Source: Thermoleophilia bacterium | Lineage (GTDB): Bacteria > Actinomycetota > Thermoleophilia > Gaiellales > SKUG01 | DNA: 7,329 nt | Assembly (NCBI GenBank): GCA_025964455.1 | Contig: JAOPYU010000028.1 | Span: forward strand, 1 to 7,329 | Direction of reading: 5' to 3' | In this document: in pieces, positions 5,153-7,329 of the stretch | Layout of the letters: every line of letters starts with the position of its first letter | How positions within the stretch are numbered: position 1 is the first letter of the stretch | Notes under the pieces: model-generated | Database searches by the model: none | What the model was told of the DNA's origin: nothing | What the model saw: only the letters and a program-made list of their open reading frames with translations | Position numbers and translations under genes: made by a program

Positions 5153-6313
5153 TCAGTCGATGCTGACGAAGCGCGCGACCTGGACGCGACGCTGGTTGGC
5201 GAAGTCGCGGTTCGAGAACGTCAGCGACGTGGCGACGCGGCCATCAGCGGCGGCAATCACCCGACGGCCGAAGGACGTGAGCGCGATCCGCGCCACCTTG
5301 GTGCCGGCAGCTTCGAGGGTCACTGTCGTCGTGCCCACGACCCGGGTGCCGACGCGGAGCGTGACGACCGAGATGCAGTCCTCCGCGCAGCTGAGCGTGA
5401 AGGTCACGCCGCGCGAGAGCCACAGCGATCGGTCGATCGAGTAGTTGCCGACCGCCACGGCGGGACCCTTGACGTCGTCGGTCACCTGGCCGACGGCCGT
5501 CAGCGAGGTGATCGTGCCCGACCGACCGATGCGCGGTGACGCGGCAGCGATCGAGGCGGTCCCGGTCGTCTGATTGATCGAGTACAGGCGCACGCCCGTG
5601 AAGGACGGCGACGAGAATGCGGCGTAGCCGGTCTGGTCCGCTGCGATGTCGTAGTGGACGAGCTCGGTCGCATCGAGTCCCAGCGAGCCCACGGTCGTGA
5701 GCGTTCCCACGTTGGGCGGGCTCACGCTGACGAGCGTGTCACGCGCGCTGTCGATGGCCAGCAGGGTCGTCGTCGCGGGTGCTGCAGCTCCGAACACGCT
5801 GTTGGTGTACGCCGCAGCGCCGATCGTCGGGTTCGACCCGGCGCCGGCATCCCCGGCACCGTAGGCGAGCGGCCCGTCGACGAACACCGTGCCGTCGCTG
5901 AGCCGGTACCGGAAGTTCTGCTCGGTATCGGATGTGATCCTGATGGCATCGGCCACCGGGTTGAAGTCGAAGCCGAAGGTCGTGCCGACGATGGCGAGCG
6001 GCCCTGCCACGAACTTGGTGTCACCGGAGCTGCGATTGATGATCAGGATGCGTCCCGTGCTGGTCAGCGCGTAGAGCTGGCCGGTGGCCGGGCGCGTATC
6101 CATGCCGACGATGGTCTCGTTGGCCAGCAGGCCGTTGATCGGCTCGCTGTCGAGGATGCGGTTGGGCGCCTGGGACGTGAAGCTGATGAGCGTGTTCTCG
6201 GGCGTGGTCGCGTAGAACTTCTCGGCGGCCGAGGCGGCCGGGGCAGCGCAGAGCGCCGCGGCCAGGACCGCGACGCCGATGCGGGCCGATCGGAGGGGGT
6301 GTCGCAACTTCAT
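5153..6313 (-). CDS. Secreted DUF4394 domain protein
   Basis: 386 residues. The N-terminus MKLRHPLRSARIG plus a hydrophobic alanine/leucine stretch ending ASA-A (about residue 29) is a standard signal peptide, so the mature protein is exported. Residues about 32-275 match the DUF4394 style: GMDTRPATGQLYALTSTGRI, FGFDFNPVADAIRITSDTEQNFR, DGPLAYGAGDAGAGSNPTIGAAAYTN and a later TTLLAIDSARDTLV, which resemble repeated beta-propeller-like strands. A separate C-terminal part (about 285-386) holds a close cysteine pair in SCAEDC, probably a disulfide, followed by short beta-rich segments. There is no C-terminal anchor, so release from the cell or loose wall association is likely. No enzymatic residues stand out and function is unknown. 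The Shine-Dalgarno before the ATG at 6313 is weak. The neighbours do not suggest a pathway. Confidence 0.87.
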   Translation of the reverse strand: MKLRHPLRSARIGVAVLAAALCAAPAASAAEKFYATTPENTLISFTSQAPNRILDSEPINGLLANETIVGMDTRPATGQLYALTSTGRILIINRSSGDTKFVAGPLAIVGTTFGFDFNPVADAIRITSDTEQNFRYRLSDGTVFVDGPLAYGAGDAGAGSNPTIGAAAYTNSVFGAAAPATTTLLAIDSARDTLVSVSPPNVGTLTTVGSLGLDATELVHYDIAADQTGYAAFSSPSFTGVRLYSINQTTGTASIAAASPRIGRSGTITSLTAVGQVTDDVKGPAVAVGNYSIDRSLWLSRGVTFTLSCAEDCISVVTLRVGTRVVGTTTVTLEAAGTKVARIALTSFGRRVIAAADGRVATSLTFSNRDFANQRRVQVARFVSID

Positions 6314-6397
6314 GGGTCGTCCGTTTCCGTGGTGTCGACGCGGCAGCCTGCCGCCTGATCACGGAGAGGATGTCATCGAGGGAGACCCGATTTCGGC

Positions 6398-6409
6398 GAT
6401 TCACGAATC
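6398..6409. promoter_or_regulatory. Short palindrome upstream of the DUF4394 gene
   Basis: GATTC-AC-GAATC forms a 12-base dyad about 85 bases upstream of the DUF4394 start, within the 198-base gap after E2. It is the only A/T-richer symmetrical site in that gap and could be an operator. The rest of the gap shows no clear E2 terminator and no convincing -35/-10 pair. Confidence 0.22.
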
Positions 6410-6511
6410 CACGGGCCGAAAGCTGACCGATCCGCGTGACAGCTCACGGAACCTGTCGGACGCCGCGAAACCGGACACCACTCTCAGTGCGTAGTCGCGC
6501 GGCGGGACGGC

Positions 6512-7329
6512 TCAGAGCATCGACGTGGGATCCTCGAGGTGCTCGACGAGCGACTGCAGGAACCGGGCTCCGACCGCGCCGTCGACCGTGCGGTGATCGC
6601 ACGTCAGCGAGATGGTCATGATCGGGCGGATCTCCACGCGACGGTCGACGACCACCGGCGTGTCGACGGTCGCGCCGACGGCGAGGATGCCGGCCTGCGG
6701 CGGGTTGAGCACGGCCGTGAAGCTGTCGATGCCCATCATGCCGAGGTTGGAGATCGAGAACGTGCCGCCCTCGAAGTCCATCGGCTGCAGCTTGCCGTTG
6801 CGCGCCTTGTCGACGAGCACCTTGCGGTCAGCGGCGATCTCGCGCACCGTCTTGGCGTGCGCATCACGGATGACCGGCACGACCAGCCCGGCATCCGTGG
6901 CGACGGCCAGCCCGACATGGGCGGCGTCGAAGCGCAGGATCGCGTCGCCAGCCCAGTGGGCGTTCATCTCGCGGTGGCGACGCAGGGCGACCGCAGCGGC
7001 CTTGGTGATGATGTCCGACACGGTGGGGCGGACGTCGCCCTCCCCTGGGCGTGTTGCCTTGTCTGCTGCCAGCGATGTCAGCATGCGGGCACGCAGCTGG
7101 TTGGCGGCCGTCATGTCGACGGTGCGATTGAGGATGAACGAGGGGGCCGTCCACGCCTCGCCGAGCCGGCGCGCGATGGTCTTTCGCATGGAGGTGAGCT
7201 CGACACGCTCGACGCCCTCGCTGGCGGCGACCGGGGCTGCTGCGGTCGAGGGCGCGGCAGCTGCAGCGCCCTGCTGGGCGAGGCCTTCCAGGTCGCGCGC
7301 GACGATGCGCCCGTCGGGGCCGGAGCCCG
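6512..7329 (-). CDS. 2-oxoacid dehydrogenase E2 acyltransferase, N-terminus cut by window edge
   Basis: Core subunit that transfers acyl groups from its lipoyl arm to CoA, in the pyruvate, branched-chain or 2-oxoglutarate dehydrogenase complex. About 271 C-terminal residues are visible; the frame is open to the right edge. The first residues, GSGPDGRIVARDLE, are the end of the peripheral subunit-binding domain. An alanine/proline-rich flexible linker follows, then the catalytic domain from SMRKTIARRLGEAW. Typical family segments are FSISNLGMMGIDSFTAVLNPPQAGILAVGA and the active-site motif DHRTVDGA with its catalytic His and Asp. It ends LEDPTSML. The lipoyl domain(s) lie beyond the window. 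An internal Met (7189) could be mistaken for a start, but conserved coding continues upstream of it. Substrate cannot be decided from this part, though pyruvate is the commonest. The E3 gene is on the same strand about 5 kb downstream. Confidence 0.94.
   Translation of the reverse strand, partial: GSGPDGRIVARDLEGLAQQGAAAAAPSTAAAPVAASEGVERVELTSMRKTIARRLGEAWTAPSFILNRTVDMTAANQLRARMLTSLAADKATRPGEGDVRPTVSDIITKAAAVALRRHREMNAHWAGDAILRFDAAHVGLAVATDAGLVVPVIRDAHAKTVREIAADRKVLVDKARNGKLQPMDFEGGTFSISNLGMMGIDSFTAVLNPPQAGILAVGATVDTPVVVDRRVEIRPIMTISLTCDHRTVDGAVGARFLQSLVEHLEDPTSML

Noticed and set aside
6021..6404. 127-codon minus-strand frame overlapping the DUF4394 start
   Set aside because: Out of frame with the signal peptide and DUF4394 motifs; its Arg/His/Pro-rich tail is a typical shadow.

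Overview
This window looks like chromosomal DNA from a high-GC Gram-positive-type bacterium. Codon third positions are overwhelmingly G or C. A secreted DUF4394 protein, a membrane HD-GYP protein and DUF892 ferritin-like proteins together suggest an actinobacterium, possibly Thermoleophilia/Solirubrobacterales. That placement is inferred from protein style, not from a marker gene. I see no rRNA, tRNA, CRISPR array or insertion sequence.

Layout, left to right. (1) Minus strand, 1-1338: dihydrolipoamide dehydrogenase (E3), complete at its N-terminus and cut at the left edge just after its catalytic His-Glu pair. (2) 1339-1693: divergent intergenic region with two hairpin elements that share a 19-nt core (one mismatch) but have different, self-complementary outer arms. 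(3) Plus strand, 1694-3429: two-gene operon of a multi-pass membrane HD-GYP cyclic-di-GMP phosphodiesterase and a translationally coupled 105-residue protein of unknown function. (4) 3476-3709: two c-di-GMP-I (GEMM-I) riboswitch aptamers in tandem, followed by a previously unlisted 36-codon ORF with a good ribosome binding site (3756-3866) and a strong terminator hairpin (3966-4009). (5) Plus strand, 4089-5081: a tandemly duplicated DUF892 ferritin-like protein. (6) 5095-5133: a perfect 18-bp inverted repeat between convergent genes. (7) Minus strand, 5153-6313: a secreted DUF4394 protein. (8) Minus strand, 6512-7329: the C-terminal part of a 2-oxoacid dehydrogenase E2 subunit, cut at the right edge.

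The most interesting unit is the c-di-GMP block. A c-di-GMP-degrading enzyme lies directly upstream of a double c-di-GMP sensor RNA, which in turn appears to control a tiny protein ending in its own terminator. The whole block, plus the DUF892 and DUF4394 genes, sits between E2 and E3 of a 2-oxoacid dehydrogenase complex, genes that are often adjacent. E2 and E3 have kept the same orientation.
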